From assembly GCA_965205535.1 (NCBI GenBank), contig CBDBHH010000005.1, positions 3,286,001 to 3,350,000 of the forward strand: a stretch of 64,000 nucleotides of DNA, read 5' to 3'. Positions within the stretch are counted from its first letter, which is position 1. The number at the start of each line of letters is the position of its first letter. A model generated the notes under the pieces. The model was not told where the DNA came from. It did no database searches and saw only the letters and a program-made list of their open reading frames with translations. Shown here one piece after another: positions 36,028 through 44,028 of this stretch. The position numbers were made by a program, and so were the translations under genes. Source of the DNA: UBA8079 sp965205535 (GTDB taxonomy: Bacteria > Pseudomonadota > Alphaproteobacteria > UBA6615).

Positions 36028-36504
36028 TCAGGCGGTTTTCGGGGCTTCGAACGGTCGAACAATCAAGGTTGCACCGTCGGTGTCGGTCACCTCGACCTCG
36101 ACGCCCTTTTCCAACGTACCGTCGGCGCTTACCTGCCACCATGTATCGTCGATCTGCACTCGTCCGCGGCCGTCATTGAGGGGCTCGGACAGGGTAATGC
36201 GCCGGCCGACATAGCTGCGACCTCGGGTGTTCAGGTTCGGGTGGTCGGACTTGATGGGGCGCTTGCGCAGCCAGCGCAGCCAGAAAACAGTGCTGATGAC
36301 GGACAGGACTGCGAACAGGAGCATTTGATAGCGCCAGTCGAAGTCCGGCCGGATCAGAACGACAAAACCGATGATGGCGGCGGATATCCCGGGCCACAGT
36401 AACAGGGTGGAGGCCACGAATGCCTCCACGGCGACCAGCACCACGGCTAAAGCCCACCAGTGCCAGAACTCGATTTCCCAGAAGAATGCGACGTACTCAT
36501 CCAT
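36028..36504 (-). CDS. NfeD-family membrane protein
   Basis: 158 residues. Hydrophobic N-terminal part with about three membrane segments (WALAVVLVAVEAFVASTLL, IGFVVLIRPDF, MLLFAVLSVISTVFW), then an OB-fold soluble domain (GRSYVGRRITLSEPLNDGRGRVQIDDTWW). Short NfeD proteins pair with stomatin-like proteins, and here the gene follows the SPFH gene directly with a 14-nt gap. They probably form a membrane complex at lipid microdomains; the exact function is unknown. Confidence 0.9.
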   Translation of the reverse strand: MDEYVAFFWEIEFWHWWALAVVLVAVEAFVASTLLLWPGISAAIIGFVVLIRPDFDWRYQMLLFAVLSVISTVFWLRWLRKRPIKSDHPNLNTRGRSYVGRRITLSEPLNDGRGRVQIDDTWWQVSADGTLEKGVEVEVTDTDGATLIVRPFEAPKTA

Positions 36505-36518
36505 GCGAAATACCCCGG

Positions 36519-37526
36519 CTAGTCTGCGTCGCCACGCGGGGTAACGGGCACGGAACCGCCACGCCCGGCGCCATTAGCGCTGCTGGGCCCCACATCGTCG
36601 CCGCCAAACGCGGATTTTGCGATCTCGGCAATACCGCCGAGGCTGCCGATGAAGTTGGAAGCTTCGATCGGGAACAAAATTACACGCTGGTTGGGTGCCG
36701 ACGCCAGCTGGCCGATCGCCTCGACGTATTTCTGGGCCACGAAGTAGTTGACCGCCTGCATGTCGCCGGCCGCGATGGCCGTCGAGACGGCCTCGGTAGC
36801 GCTGGCTTCGGCCTGGGCCTCGCGTTCGCGGGCCTCGGCGTCGCGATAAGCCGCTTCCCGGCGGCCTTCGGCCTCGAGGATGGCCGACTGCTTCATACCC
36901 TCGGCGCGCAGGATGGCGGCTTGTTTCTCGCCTTCCGCCGTCAGGACTTCGGCGCGTTTCTCGCGTTCCGCCTTCATCTGGCCGCCCATCGCCTCGACGA
37001 GGTCGGTTGGCGGGGTGAGATCCTTGATCTCGACCCGGGTCACCTTGATGCCCCAGGGGTTGGTGGCCGCGTCGATGACCCGCAGCAGGCGTTCATTGAT
37101 GTCGTCGCGCTTGGACAGCACGTCATCGAGGCTCATGGAGCCGATCACGGTACGAATGTTCGTCATCGCCAGGTTGGTTATGGCGCGCTCGAGGTCGTTG
37201 ACCTCATAGGCCGCCCGGGCCGAATCCACGACCTGATAGAACGCCACGCCGTCGGCGGTAATCGTCGCGTTATCGTATGAAATCACGTCCTGGGACGGGA
37301 TATCCAGCACGGTCTCGCGCAAGGACAGCTTGAATCCGACCCGATCGACGAAGGGAACGATCAGGTGCAGGCCGGGCGAAAGTGTGCGGGTGTAACGCCC
37401 AAACCGCTCCACGGTCCATTCCTGGGCCTGCGGCACCTGCTTGACGCCGGACTTGATGATAACGGCCGCCAGAATGACGACCGCAATGACGAAGGTGAGA
37501 AATCCGCTCGGCAGAAACGCTTCCAT
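36519..37526 (-). CDS. SPFH/Band 7 (stomatin-like, QmcA type) membrane protein
   Basis: 335 residues. One N-terminal membrane helix (FLTFVIAVVILAAVIIKSG) is followed by the Band 7 domain (RFGRYTRTLSPGLHLIVPFVDRV, DNATITADGVAFYQV), then a long coiled coil rich in Glu/Ala/Arg (about 210-270) and a Gly-rich tail. It oligomerises in the inner membrane and probably works with the NfeD protein encoded downstream. The layout matches the QmcA/YbbK pair of E. coli. Confidence 0.93.
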   Translation of the reverse strand: MEAFLPSGFLTFVIAVVILAAVIIKSGVKQVPQAQEWTVERFGRYTRTLSPGLHLIVPFVDRVGFKLSLRETVLDIPSQDVISYDNATITADGVAFYQVVDSARAAYEVNDLERAITNLAMTNIRTVIGSMSLDDVLSKRDDINERLLRVIDAATNPWGIKVTRVEIKDLTPPTDLVEAMGGQMKAEREKRAEVLTAEGEKQAAILRAEGMKQSAILEAEGRREAAYRDAEAREREAQAEASATEAVSTAIAAGDMQAVNYFVAQKYVEAIGQLASAPNQRVILFPIEASNFIGSLGGIAEIAKSAFGGDDVGPSSANGAGRGGSVPVTPRGDAD

Positions 37527-37677
37527 GAAATGCCCCTCAATACTGCAAACTGAACCCTACAATACGCCAGTATGTGGTGCTTTTCCGGGCTTTTTCCACT
37601 TATAACGGTATGTCGGGACGATATATTAGTGAGATTCCAAGGCGTTAGAATCCGAAATAAATACCGTTGAGATATCT

Positions 37678-38154
37678 TTAGAACGGGATCTCGTCGTCCA
37701 GGTCGTCACCACCGCCCATGCCGCCACCGCCACCTGCGGCCATCGCGGGCTGCTGTTCGTGCGGAGGCGGCGCATCATATCCACCGCCGCCCTGACCACC
37801 GCCACGGCTGTCGAGCATGACCATCTCGCCCCGGAAGCGCTGGAGCACGACTTCGGTCGTGTATTTCTCCTGGCCGGACTGATCGGTCCATTTGCGGGTC
37901 TGGAGCTGACCCTCGAGAAACACCTTGGCACCCTTCTGGAGGTATTTCTCCGCGACCTCGACCAGTTTCTGGTCAAACATCACCACCCGATGCCACTCGG
38001 TCTTTTCCTGCATTTCGCCGGAGTTACGGTCTTTCCACCGTTCGGACGTCGCGACGGACAGGTTGCACACCTTGTCGCCGGACTGCATGGAGCGAACTTC
38101 CGGGTCTCGGCCCAGATTTCCGACGAGAATGACTTTATTGACGCTGCCTGACAT
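37678..38154 (-). CDS. ssb: Single-stranded DNA-binding protein
   Basis: 158 residues. The OB fold spans about residues 1-110 (VILVGNLGRDPEVR, ATSERW, EWHRVVMF, GAKVFLEGQLQTRKW). A Gly/Gln linker follows and the C-terminal tip DDEIPF, which binds partner repair and replication proteins, is intact. ATG 38154 has TTAGGAGA upstream. Divergent from uvrA; in many Proteobacteria the pair shares an SOS-controlled promoter region. Confidence 0.97.
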   Translation of the reverse strand: MSGSVNKVILVGNLGRDPEVRSMQSGDKVCNLSVATSERWKDRNSGEMQEKTEWHRVVMFDQKLVEVAEKYLQKGAKVFLEGQLQTRKWTDQSGQEKYTTEVVLQRFRGEMVMLDSRGGGQGGGGYDAPPPHEQQPAMAAGGGGGMGGGDDLDDEIPF

Positions 38155-38190
38155 GGGGTGTGTCTCCTAAACTTGGGAATCGATCATCAT

Positions 38191-38220
38191 GCGCCCCGAA
38201 AAGGCTGCGACTCGGGGCGC
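38191..38220 (-). other. Long hairpin in the ssb leader
   Basis: Perfect 9-base arms GCGCCCCGA and TCGGGGCGC with a 12-nt loop, 37 nt upstream of the ssb start. No T-run on either side, so it is not a plain terminator. It would be in the 5' leader of ssb mRNA if transcription begins further right; a regulatory role is a guess. Confidence 0.4.
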
Positions 38221-38416
38221 AAATCCACGCTCACACTGGCATGAGGCCCGATGCCCCACAAGCGGTCTGGACGCTGACTTATCCCCACGATATTCATGTT
38301 TTGTTCTCATATCAACCAACGCCTGTCCACTGGTCTTTTGATCCCCGCCACGCCATATTCGAAAACAGCTTCGGAACGGCTGAATTTGGCCCTGAACCCT
38401 CGCCCGTAAGGCACAA

Positions 38417-41275
38417 ATGCAGAAGAAAATCGTCGTCCGCGGCGCCCGCGAGCACAATTTACGCAACGTCGATGTGTCCCTTCCCCGGGATTCCCTGGTG
38501 GTGATCACCGGCCTGTCGGGTTCGGGCAAGTCGTCCCTCGCCTTCGATACGATCTATGCCGAGGGCCAGCGCCGTTATGTGGAGAGCCTGTCGGCCTATG
38601 CGCGCCAGTTCCTTGAGTTGATGCAAAAGCCGGACGTGGACTCCATCGAGGGGCTTTCACCGGCGATTTCCATCGAGCAGAAGACCACCAGCCGGAACCC
38701 GCGTTCGACCGTGGGCACGGTGACGGAGATCTACGACTATCTGCGCTTGCTCTATGCCCGCGTTGGTATCCCCTACTCGCCAGAGACCGGGCTTCCCATC
38801 GAGGCCCAGTCGGTCAGCCAGATGGTCGACCGGACGCTGGAGATGGAAGAAGGCACGCGTTTGTATCTGCTTGCCCCCATCGTGCGCGACCGCAAGGGCG
38901 AATACCGCAAAGAGCTCGCCAGCCTGCAGAAACGCGGCTTCCAGCGGGTGAAAATTGACGGCGAGATGTATGAGATCGCCGATGCGCCCGCGCTCGACAA
39001 GAATTTCAAACATGATATCGCCGTGGTCGTGGACAGGATCGTCGTGCGCCCCGGCATCGAGACCCGGCTGGCGGATTCCATCGAGACCGCCCTGGAACTG
39101 GCCGATGGCTTGGCCTTCGCCGAAAATGCCGATGACGGCGAACAGACGATCTTCTCGTCCAAGTTCGCCTGCCCGGTCTCCGGCTTCACGATCGAGGAGA
39201 TCGAGCCACGGCTGTTTTCCTTCAACAACCCGTTCGGTGCATGCCCGGCCTGCGACGGTCTGGGGACCAAGGTCGTGGTCGATCCGGATCTGGTTGTGCC
39301 CGACAAGACCAAAAGCCTGCGTGACGGCGCGATTGCCCCCTGGTCCAACTCGTCCAGCCCCTATTACGCGCAAACGCTGGATGCGATCGCCCGTCACTAC
39401 AAGGTCTCGGCGGCGGATGCCTGGTCGGAACTGCCGGACAAGGTCCAGCGCGCGGTGTTGTTCGGATCGGGCAAGACCTCGATCACGATGAAATATGACG
39501 ACGGGCTGCGCACCTACGAGACCAAGAAGCCCTTCGAGGGCGTGGTGATGAACCTGGAGCGCCGTTACCGGGAGACCGAGAGCAGCTGGGCGCGCGAGGA
39601 AATCGGCAAGTACCAGGTGACGTCCGTCTGCGAGACCTGTGAGGGCGCGCGGCTGAAGCCCGAGGCGCTGGCCGTGCGGATCAACGGCAAACATGTCAGC
39701 GAGACCACCAAGATGTCGATCGCGGCGGCCGGCGCCTGGTTCCTCGATCTCGAAAATCACCTGACGGCCAAGCAGCGCGAGATCGCCGACCGCATCCTTC
39801 GCGAGATCAACGAACGGCTGGGCTTCCTCAACGATGTCGGGCTCGAATATCTCACTCTCGACCGTAAGTCGGGCACCCTGTCGGGCGGCGAGAGCCAGCG
39901 CATCCGGCTGGCGTCCCAGATCGGTTCCGGTTTGACCGGTGTCCTCTATGTGCTCGATGAGCCGTCCATCGGGCTGCATCAGCGCGACAACGCGCGGCTG
40001 CTGGAGACCCTCAAACGCCTGCGCGATCTGGGCAACACCGTCGTCGTGGTCGAGCATGACGAGGACGCGATCCGCGCAGCAGACTATCTGGTGGATATGG
40101 GCCCCGGTGCGGGCGTACATGGCGGCGAAGTGGTTGCCCACGGCACCCCCAAGAAGGTCATGCAGCAGGTCAACAAGAGCCTGACCGCCAAATACCTCAC
40201 CGGCATCGAGCAGGTCCCGATCCCGGCCGAGCGCCGGTCGGGCAAGAAGGGCCAGGTCCTGAAAGTCATCGGCGCCTCGTCCAACAATCTGCAGGACGTG
40301 ACCGCGGAAATCCCGCTGGGCACGTTCACCTGCATCACCGGTGTGTCCGGTTCGGGCAAATCCACCCTCGTGCTGGACACGCTCTACAATGCTGCGGCCC
40401 GGCATATCTATGGCTCACGCCCGGCACCAGGTGCCCACACCGCGATCGAGGGCCTGGACTATCTCGACAAGGTCATCGACATCGACCAGTCGCCCATCGG
40501 CCGGACCCCGCGCTCCAACCCGGCGACCTACACCGGCGCCTTCACGCCGATCCGCGACTGGTTCACCGGCCTGCCGGAATCCAAGGCGCGCGGCTACAAG
40601 CCAGGCCGCTTCTCGTTCAACGTGAAAGGCGGGCGCTGCGAGGCGTGTCGGGGTGATGGCGTCATCAAGATCGAGATGCATTTCCTGCCGGATGTGTATG
40701 TCGAGTGCGACGTGTGTCACGGCAAGCGCTACAACCGCGAGACTTTGGAAATTCTCTACCGGGACAAGTCGATCGCCGATGTCCTCGAGATGACGGTCGA
40801 GGAAGGCCGGGAGTTCTTCAAGGCCGTGCCGTCGATCCGCGACAAGCTGGAGACCCTCGAACGGGTCGGCCTGAGCTACATCCAGATCGGCCAGGCGGCG
40901 ACCACCCTGTCGGGTGGTGAAGCACAACGCGTGAAGCTCGCCAAGGAACTCTCGCGCCGGGCCACGGGCAAGACGCTCTATATCCTCGACGAGCCCACGA
41001 CCGGCCTGCACTATCACGATGTCCGCAAGCTGCTCGAGGTGCTCCAGGCCCTGGTCGACACCGGCAACACGGTGGTCGTGATCGAGCATAACCTGGAGGT
41101 CATCAAGACCGCCGACTGGATCATCGATCTCGGCCCCGAGGGCGGCGACAAGGGCGGCGAGATCGTCGCCACGGGCACGCCGGAAGACATCTGCGCGGTC
41201 GAGCGCAGCTTCACGGGCGACTTCCTCGCCCCCTACCTGCCGTCACTGGCGAAGAAAACGAAGAAACGGGCTTAG
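38417..41275 (+). CDS. uvrA: Excinuclease ABC subunit A
   Basis: 952 residues, ABC-class damage sensor of nucleotide excision repair. First Walker A is GLSGSGKSS (residues 32-40) and the second GVSGSGKST; ABC signatures LSGGESQR and LSGGEAQR are canonical. Zinc-binding Cys clusters occur at CPACDGLG and at CEACRGDG with CDVCHGK. Walker B: DEPSIGLH and DEPTTGLHY. TAAGG lies before the ATG. The product works with UvrB, UvrC and Mfd, the last encoded at 3-6.5 kb here. Confidence 0.97.
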   Translation: MQKKIVVRGAREHNLRNVDVSLPRDSLVVITGLSGSGKSSLAFDTIYAEGQRRYVESLSAYARQFLELMQKPDVDSIEGLSPAISIEQKTTSRNPRSTVGTVTEIYDYLRLLYARVGIPYSPETGLPIEAQSVSQMVDRTLEMEEGTRLYLLAPIVRDRKGEYRKELASLQKRGFQRVKIDGEMYEIADAPALDKNFKHDIAVVVDRIVVRPGIETRLADSIETALELADGLAFAENADDGEQTIFSSKFACPVSGFTIEEIEPRLFSFNNPFGACPACDGLGTKVVVDPDLVVPDKTKSLRDGAIAPWSNSSSPYYAQTLDAIARHYKVSAADAWSELPDKVQRAVLFGSGKTSITMKYDDGLRTYETKKPFEGVVMNLERRYRETESSWAREEIGKYQVTSVCETCEGARLKPEALAVRINGKHVSETTKMSIAAAGAWFLDLENHLTAKQREIADRILREINERLGFLNDVGLEYLTLDRKSGTLSGGESQRIRLASQIGSGLTGVLYVLDEPSIGLHQRDNARLLETLKRLRDLGNTVVVVEHDEDAIRAADYLVDMGPGAGVHGGEVVAHGTPKKVMQQVNKSLTAKYLTGIEQVPIPAERRSGKKGQVLKVIGASSNNLQDVTAEIPLGTFTCITGVSGSGKSTLVLDTLYNAAARHIYGSRPAPGAHTAIEGLDYLDKVIDIDQSPIGRTPRSNPATYTGAFTPIRDWFTGLPESKARGYKPGRFSFNVKGGRCEACRGDGVIKIEMHFLPDVYVECDVCHGKRYNRETLEILYRDKSIADVLEMTVEEGREFFKAVPSIRDKLETLERVGLSYIQIGQAATTLSGGEAQRVKLAKELSRRATGKTLYILDEPTTGLHYHDVRKLLEVLQALVDTGNTVVVIEHNLEVIKTADWIIDLGPEGGDKGGEIVATGTPEDICAVERSFTGDFLAPYLPSLAKKTKKRA

Positions 41276-41298
41276 GCCCACACACAGGAGAGAACATC

Positions 41299-41583
41299 AT
41301 GTCCGCATACATCGTCGTCGATGCCAACGTTCACGACCCCGCCGCCTTCAAGGCCTATGCCGAGCGGGTCGGCGCCACCCTGAAGGCCCATGGCGGCAAG
41401 CCGATCGCAAATAACTCTCCGGCGTCCCTCGAAGGCGACTGGTGCCCGAAACGCATGGTGATCCTCGAGTTTGCCGACGAAGCTGCCGCGCGTGGCTGGT
41501 ACGACTCGCCTGAGTATCAGGAGATCATCCCCCTGCGTCAGGTCGCCGCCACGGATAGTCTGGTGTTGGTGCCAGGGCTTTAG
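41299..41583 (+). CDS. DUF1330-family small protein, copy 1
   Basis: 94 residues, a dimeric alpha/beta-barrel fold of the DUF1330/EthD-like group: YIVVDANVHDPAAFKAYAER opening, GDWCPKRMVILEFAD, and the C-terminal SPEYQEIIPLRQ. Function unknown; related barrels bind small ligands. A ribosome site (CAGGAGAG) precedes the ATG. The copy at 41708 is a paralogue sharing EGDW/EGGW and PEYQ..LPLR. Confidence 0.85.
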   Translation: MSAYIVVDANVHDPAAFKAYAERVGATLKAHGGKPIANNSPASLEGDWCPKRMVILEFADEAAARGWYDSPEYQEIIPLRQVAATDSLVLVPGL

Positions 41584-41596
41584 GCGCCTCACAAAG

Positions 41597-41688
41597 TCGT
41601 CGTTCCCGCGAAGGCGGGAACCCATAGACTCAGGCTCTTACCGGTTAAGCCCTGTGGTTATGGATGCCCGCCTGCGCGGGCATGACGA
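41597..41688. repeat. Extragenic palindromic repeat with two hairpins
   Basis: Two strong stem-loops: GTTCCCGC/GCGGGAAC at 41602-41621 and ATGCCCGC/GCGGGCAT at 41664-41683, separated by about 42 nt. This mirrors a dispersed intergenic repeat type (GTCGTTCCCGCGAAGGCGGGAAC ... ATGCCCGC...GCGGGCATGACGA style ends) common in proteobacterial chromosomes. It lies between the two DUF1330 genes. Copy number in the genome cannot be judged from one window. Confidence 0.7.
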
Positions 41689-41707
41689 GACCTAAGGAGC
41701 AAGCGCC

Positions 41708-41995
41708 ATGCCTGCCTACGCGATCTTCGATGCCGACATCCACGACACGTCCCTGATGGACAAGTATCTGGAAGAGGTGCCGGCGACCCTCAAGCAGTAT
41801 GGCGCGAAGCTTCTGGCCGCCACCTCGACCATCGACGCGGTCGAGGGCGGCTGGGCGTCCAAACGGATCGTGATTCTCGAATTCGCGGATATGGACGCCG
41901 CGCGCAGCTGGTACAACTCGCCGGAATATCAGGCCGTGCTGCCGCTGCGCCTGAAGGCGGCGAACGACCGGGTGATCTTCGTCGACGGGCTGTAA
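41708..41995 (+). CDS. DUF1330-family small protein, copy 2
   Basis: 95 residues, same fold as its neighbour: YAIFDADIHDTSLMDKYLEE opens it, EGGWASKRIVILEFAD sits mid-protein, SPEYQAVLPLRLKA near the end. AAGGAGC precedes the ATG. Separated from copy 1 by 124 nt holding an extragenic repeat, and convergent with the luciferase-like gene (6-nt gap). A duplicated gene seems likely; I infer no reaction. Confidence 0.85.
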   Translation: MPAYAIFDADIHDTSLMDKYLEEVPATLKQYGAKLLAATSTIDAVEGGWASKRIVILEFADMDAARSWYNSPEYQAVLPLRLKAANDRVIFVDGL

Positions 41996-42001
41996 GCTGC
42001 C

Positions 42002-43066
42002 CTACTCCGCCGCCTGTTTCTCCCGGAACGCCGGCACCACCTCGTTGTTGAAGCGCTCCATGGTGCGCAGCGCCTGATCCTGGCCGATCTCGCCCGTGCG
42101 CACGATGAAGCTCATCTCGGTAAATCCCCAGTCGCGGTAGCGGGAAATCCGCTCGATCACCTGTTCGGGCGTGCCGATGCACGTGCGCTCGCGGAACATG
42201 CGCTCGAGATCACCATCGGGGGCGAGGAACTCGAAGACGCTCTCGTCGCCCGCGTAATCCTCGTTCCACTGGTCGCCCGAGAACAGAAGTCGGAACAGGT
42301 TGGCGTGCTCCTGCACGGCAAGCTTGGCCTCGGCGATGGCCTGCTCTTCGGTATCGGCGATATGCAGGAACACCGACATCATGGCTTCGTGTTGCCCCTC
42401 GGGATGCCCGGCGGCCTTTCGGGCATCGAGATACCAGGCGAAACGCTCATGGGCTTCGTCGGGCGTCATCGGATACTGGTTCATCATGATCCTGAAGCCC
42501 TCGCGCCCGGCCCAGTCGAAGCTGTCGCGGGTGCGTGAGGCCGCCACCCAGATCGGGACCTCGTCCTGCAGGGGCAGCGGGTGGAGCCGCAGTTTCGGGA
42601 AACTGTAGTGATCGCCCGAATGCTCGAACGTCTCACCGGACCAGGCGCGGCGGATGATGCCGAAGCCTTCCTCGCGCATGTCGCTGACATCATCGGGATC
42701 GAGGTTATGGCCGGCGAACTCGTGGGGCAGATAACCGCGCCCGATCCCGAAATCGAGCCGCCCGCCCGACAGCTGGTCGACGACGGCATAGTCTTCCGCG
42801 ATGTGCAGCGGGTTGCGCAGCGGCGTGAGAGAGATCGCCGGGCCGAGCCGGATTTGCCTGGTCTCCCGCGCCCAGGCCGCCAGCTGAACAGCCGGGTTCG
42901 GTGACGCGCCGCCGTAATAGTGGAAATGATGTTCCGATATCCAGACACGGGCCCAGCCTGTGTTGTCGGCGACGGCCACCAGCTCGGACATGTCGTTGTA
43001 GAAATCGGCCAGCGAGGGTGCGACACCCTCGCGAAAGCAGGGCAGCATGAACAGTCCGAACTTCAT
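42002..43066 (-). CDS. LLM-class flavin-dependent oxidoreductase
   Basis: 354 residues with the bacterial-luciferase TIM barrel: MKFGLFMLPCFREG opening, WISEHHFHYYGGASPNP, IRLGPAISLTPLRNPLHIAEDYA, and later GRLDFGIGRGYLPHEF and TCIGTPEQVIERI. It would use reduced flavin (FMNH2) and O2 to oxidise a small compound. No flavin reductase gene is adjacent. Convergent with the second DUF1330 gene. Its frame opens at 43066 with MKFGLFM, the usual start. Confidence 0.9.
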   Translation of the reverse strand: MKFGLFMLPCFREGVAPSLADFYNDMSELVAVADNTGWARVWISEHHFHYYGGASPNPAVQLAAWARETRQIRLGPAISLTPLRNPLHIAEDYAVVDQLSGGRLDFGIGRGYLPHEFAGHNLDPDDVSDMREEGFGIIRRAWSGETFEHSGDHYSFPKLRLHPLPLQDEVPIWVAASRTRDSFDWAGREGFRIMMNQYPMTPDEAHERFAWYLDARKAAGHPEGQHEAMMSVFLHIADTEEQAIAEAKLAVQEHANLFRLLFSGDQWNEDYAGDESVFEFLAPDGDLERMFRERTCIGTPEQVIERISRYRDWGFTEMSFIVRTGEIGQDQALRTMERFNNEVVPAFREKQAAE

Positions 43067-43091
43067 GAAATAAACCTGTGTTTGTGTGAGC

Positions 43092-43901
43092 TCAGCTGCC
43101 GGCTTTCACCGCTTCCCAATAGGTCTCGTTGAGGTCGAGGACCAGGCCGTCATGGGTCTCAGCCAGGCAACCGCGAAGGTTCTTGTCGCCAATGCGGGTC
43201 TGGCGATAGCAGCGGTTATAGGCCGTGCGCGCCTTGTGCACGCCGGTCTTGGAGTGGCTGGGCACATGGCTCACGGCTGCGTTGTCCCACAGGCCGGCGC
43301 GGGCATCGGTCCCGGCGCGGCCGTGTCGCGGCAGGGCGTCGATCATCCGCGCGAGGATCTGGCCGGCATGCATGGTGTCGGTGTTGCGGTCGACGATGGC
43401 GGCCGCTGTGGCCCGCATCGGCCCCGAGCCGAGTGCGATATCGGCATCCGTGAGCGGATCTTCACTGTCGAAATCCGTCTTGCCGGGGATGAGAGTCAGC
43501 GGTTGTTCAACCTTTACCGCGAGAGCGACCAGCCCGTGGTCGCGACGAACCGTGTCGGGAATATCGACCTGCACCGTGTGAAAGCCCCGGGACGCCGAAA
43601 ACTTGACGACGTCGGCGGCGCGCAGCGCAACGACCGTCCCGTCGACGCGGGTCCCCGTGACGGTGATCGCGTCTGCATTGAAGGCCGTATACGGATAGCC
43701 CGATGTGGGTGTCGCGCGCTGCTCGTGCAGACATATCGACGAGAGTTCGGCAGTGCAGTTACCGTTCATGCAGTGCAGCGGGACCGCCGATGCGGTCTGA
43801 ACGACCCCGAGCATCTGGGGTTCGGCCTGGGCCGAGGATGTAAAAACGGAACCGGCAAGCAAGGGAACCGCAAGTGCAGCGATCAGTCCGATTTTGTGCA
43901 T
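43092..43901 (-). CDS. Exported hypothetical protein
   Basis: 269 residues. Signal peptide MHKIGLIAALAVPLLAGSVF, cut near SSAQA-EP. The mature part has several Cys residues (LHCMNGNCTAE, SSICLHEQ, NRCYRQT, RGCLAET) that could form disulfides in the periplasm. The ATG at 43901 has AGGAGG upstream, clearly better than the in-frame start at 43931. No domain recognised. It is upstream of the luciferase-like gene and may be co-transcribed with it. Confidence 0.65.
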   Translation of the reverse strand: MHKIGLIAALAVPLLAGSVFTSSAQAEPQMLGVVQTASAVPLHCMNGNCTAELSSICLHEQRATPTSGYPYTAFNADAITVTGTRVDGTVVALRAADVVKFSASRGFHTVQVDIPDTVRRDHGLVALAVKVEQPLTLIPGKTDFDSEDPLTDADIALGSGPMRATAAAIVDRNTDTMHAGQILARMIDALPRHGRAGTDARAGLWDNAAVSHVPSHSKTGVHKARTAYNRCYRQTRIGDKNLRGCLAETHDGLVLDLNETYWEAVKAGS

Positions 43902-44028
43902 CGGAGCCTCCTGTTCGTGAATTTCACACAAACCGTCGCACCGGGCCCGCGTCGCGTCAATTCACGAAGCGTTTGCTGTGCGCAACGCGCAATTGCCTTC
44001 ACCCGCCCGGCTCGCTATGTCCTGATCC

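Noticed and set aside
38155..38416. LexA box in the ssb-uvrA spacer
   Set aside because: No GTTC-N7-GTTC, GAAC-N7-GAAC or CTGT-N8-ACAG match was found; the nearest GTTC has no partner at the right distance.
38657..40405. A 582-codon open frame on the minus strand inside uvrA
   Set aside because: It is a frame shadow of high-GC uvrA codons: Arg/Gly/Ala/Asp-rich, no domain, and fully overlaps a clear uvrA.
41597..41688. Repeated hairpins considered as a CRISPR or attenuator
   Set aside because: Only one pair of different hairpins, no spacer periodicity, and no T-run; matches an extragenic repeat better.
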